Assembly: GCA_024349245.1 (NCBI GenBank)
Contig: JALDNG010000901.1
Span: 28,913-92,912, forward strand
Source: Neodontobutis hainanensis
Taxonomy: Eukaryota > Chordata > Actinopteri > Gobiiformes > Odontobutidae
Length of the DNA: 64,000 nt
Reading direction: 5' to 3'
The notes under the pieces are model-generated. The model was not told the DNA's origin and made no database searches. It was given only the letters and a program-made list of their open reading frames with translations. The translations under genes were made by a program, and so were the position numbers. Position 1 is the stretch's first letter. Every line of letters starts with the position of its first letter. Positions 63,350 to 64,000 of the stretch are shown in pieces.

Positions 63350-64000
63350 TTGACACGCTACAATAGTGATCCACAAATACAGAAGGAAATCAACGCTGTG
63401 GCAAATAAACTCCCCACCTTCTTGACAACTAAACAAGAAATTCTGTTCGCTCAAACAGAGGCGCAATACGAAAAATCACCGACGACGAAACGAAGTACTA
63501 CTATGTCTTGGCATCCTTTTACCATTAAACTTCCAGTTATTTAATCAGCGTCATCATTCATCCAACAGTGCACAGCCAATACCAACATCTAAAAAGCAGC
63601 TTCCTGAATGTTTTTGGCCTTACACCGAGACAGAATGCAGTCGAACTTCTTGGTTTCCATGGCTCTGGAGACAGAATGTCTTAGATTTTATTAGATGAGA
63701 TGCAGGCCATTGGTGACTGTCCCGCAGACTGTCCACTCGTCAAGAAATCTTTTTCTCATTCACTTTATGAACACATGAAGATACGACTGTGTGACGCAAT
63801 GTTTTAAGATCATAACGCTCTCAGAGAAGCCACGGAGGAAATTTGGCAAGCATGAGCTGGAGAGTTTTGGATAGATACCATCATGAGTCCCCTAAAACGT
63901 CTGCTCCACTTCGAGAAAGGGTGGTGATCGAAAGCAAGAAGAATGGTGAAATGCTGCTATTATAACTAATGATTCGAAGATCATGCCAAAGATGCAGAGA
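63350..64000 (+). pseudogene. Broken Ty3/gypsy-type retrotransposon gag, truncated by window end
   Basis: G+C is visibly higher than in neighbouring DNA. The plus strand shows capsid-region landmarks of animal Ty3/gypsy gag: NKLPTFLTTKQEILFAQTEA (family pattern LPPFW...PE.WFAQ.EAQF), then, one base out of frame after an A-run, TDDETKYYYVLAS (family T.DxTKYxYVxAxL), then FGLTPRQNAVELLGFHGSGD and further on CPADCPLVKK and ALREATEEIWQA. Stops interrupt the last part (about 63680, 63807 and 63855). Protease, reverse transcriptase and integrase would lie beyond the window. It is inactive as read. The 5' end and any LTR were not found. Confidence 0.82.

Overview
The window is very A+T-rich eukaryotic DNA (about three quarters A+T by eye) made mostly of non-coding sequence. 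It holds a few compact, intron-dense genes and decayed transposons. No bacterial-style operon, rRNA or tRNA gene was recognised. Three housekeeping genes could be rebuilt exon by exon on the minus strand: ribosomal protein eL33 (RPL35A, 42525-42920), ribosome-production factor RPF2 (53687-54745) and DNA polymerase alpha subunit B (POLA2, 60616-62643). Simple open-reading-frame calling hides all three, because their spliceosomal introns are extremely short: 21 introns of 20-27 nt in POLA2 and RPF2, plus 34 and 22 nt in RPL35A, all GT-AG. Among animals, introns this small are best known from dicyemid mesozoans. FLYWCH/MULE-type, ISXO2-type and Ty3/gypsy-type element remains also fit a metazoan. 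My best guess is a dicyemid or similarly reduced parasitic animal, but this is inference only.

Layout: 1-4680 is an AT desert. 4690-6040 has minus-strand coding-like segments that I cannot name. About 8.6-8.8 kb has a small coding-like pair. 11640-13110 is a tandem array of ~136-bp units with a three-unit higher-order period, bounded by longer related units. 14.7 kb and 16.9-17.8 kb carry unassigned coding-like pieces. 18-32.4 kb is almost featureless. Two related MULE transposase relics lie in the same orientation at 32.4-33.9 kb and 50.7-52.2 kb. An ISXO2-like transposase relic lies at 35.6-36.0 kb. 37.4-38.2, 39.4-40.8, 45.2-47.3, 55.6-55.9 and 58.6-59.3 kb contain further coding-like stretches of unknown identity. 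A broken Ty3/gypsy gag enters from 63350 and runs off the window end.

Functionally the recognised genes are cell-growth genes: a structural 60S protein, a 5S RNP/60S assembly factor and the polymerase alpha-primase accessory subunit. All three carry a GC-rich motif related to TGCGCRTGCTC only 3-12 nt upstream of the start codon, resembling NRF1-type half sites. This suggests very short 5' UTRs and a shared promoter element. POLA2 and RPL35A each need one extra base to keep frame, which may be assembly indels or early decay. RPF2 is perfectly open.
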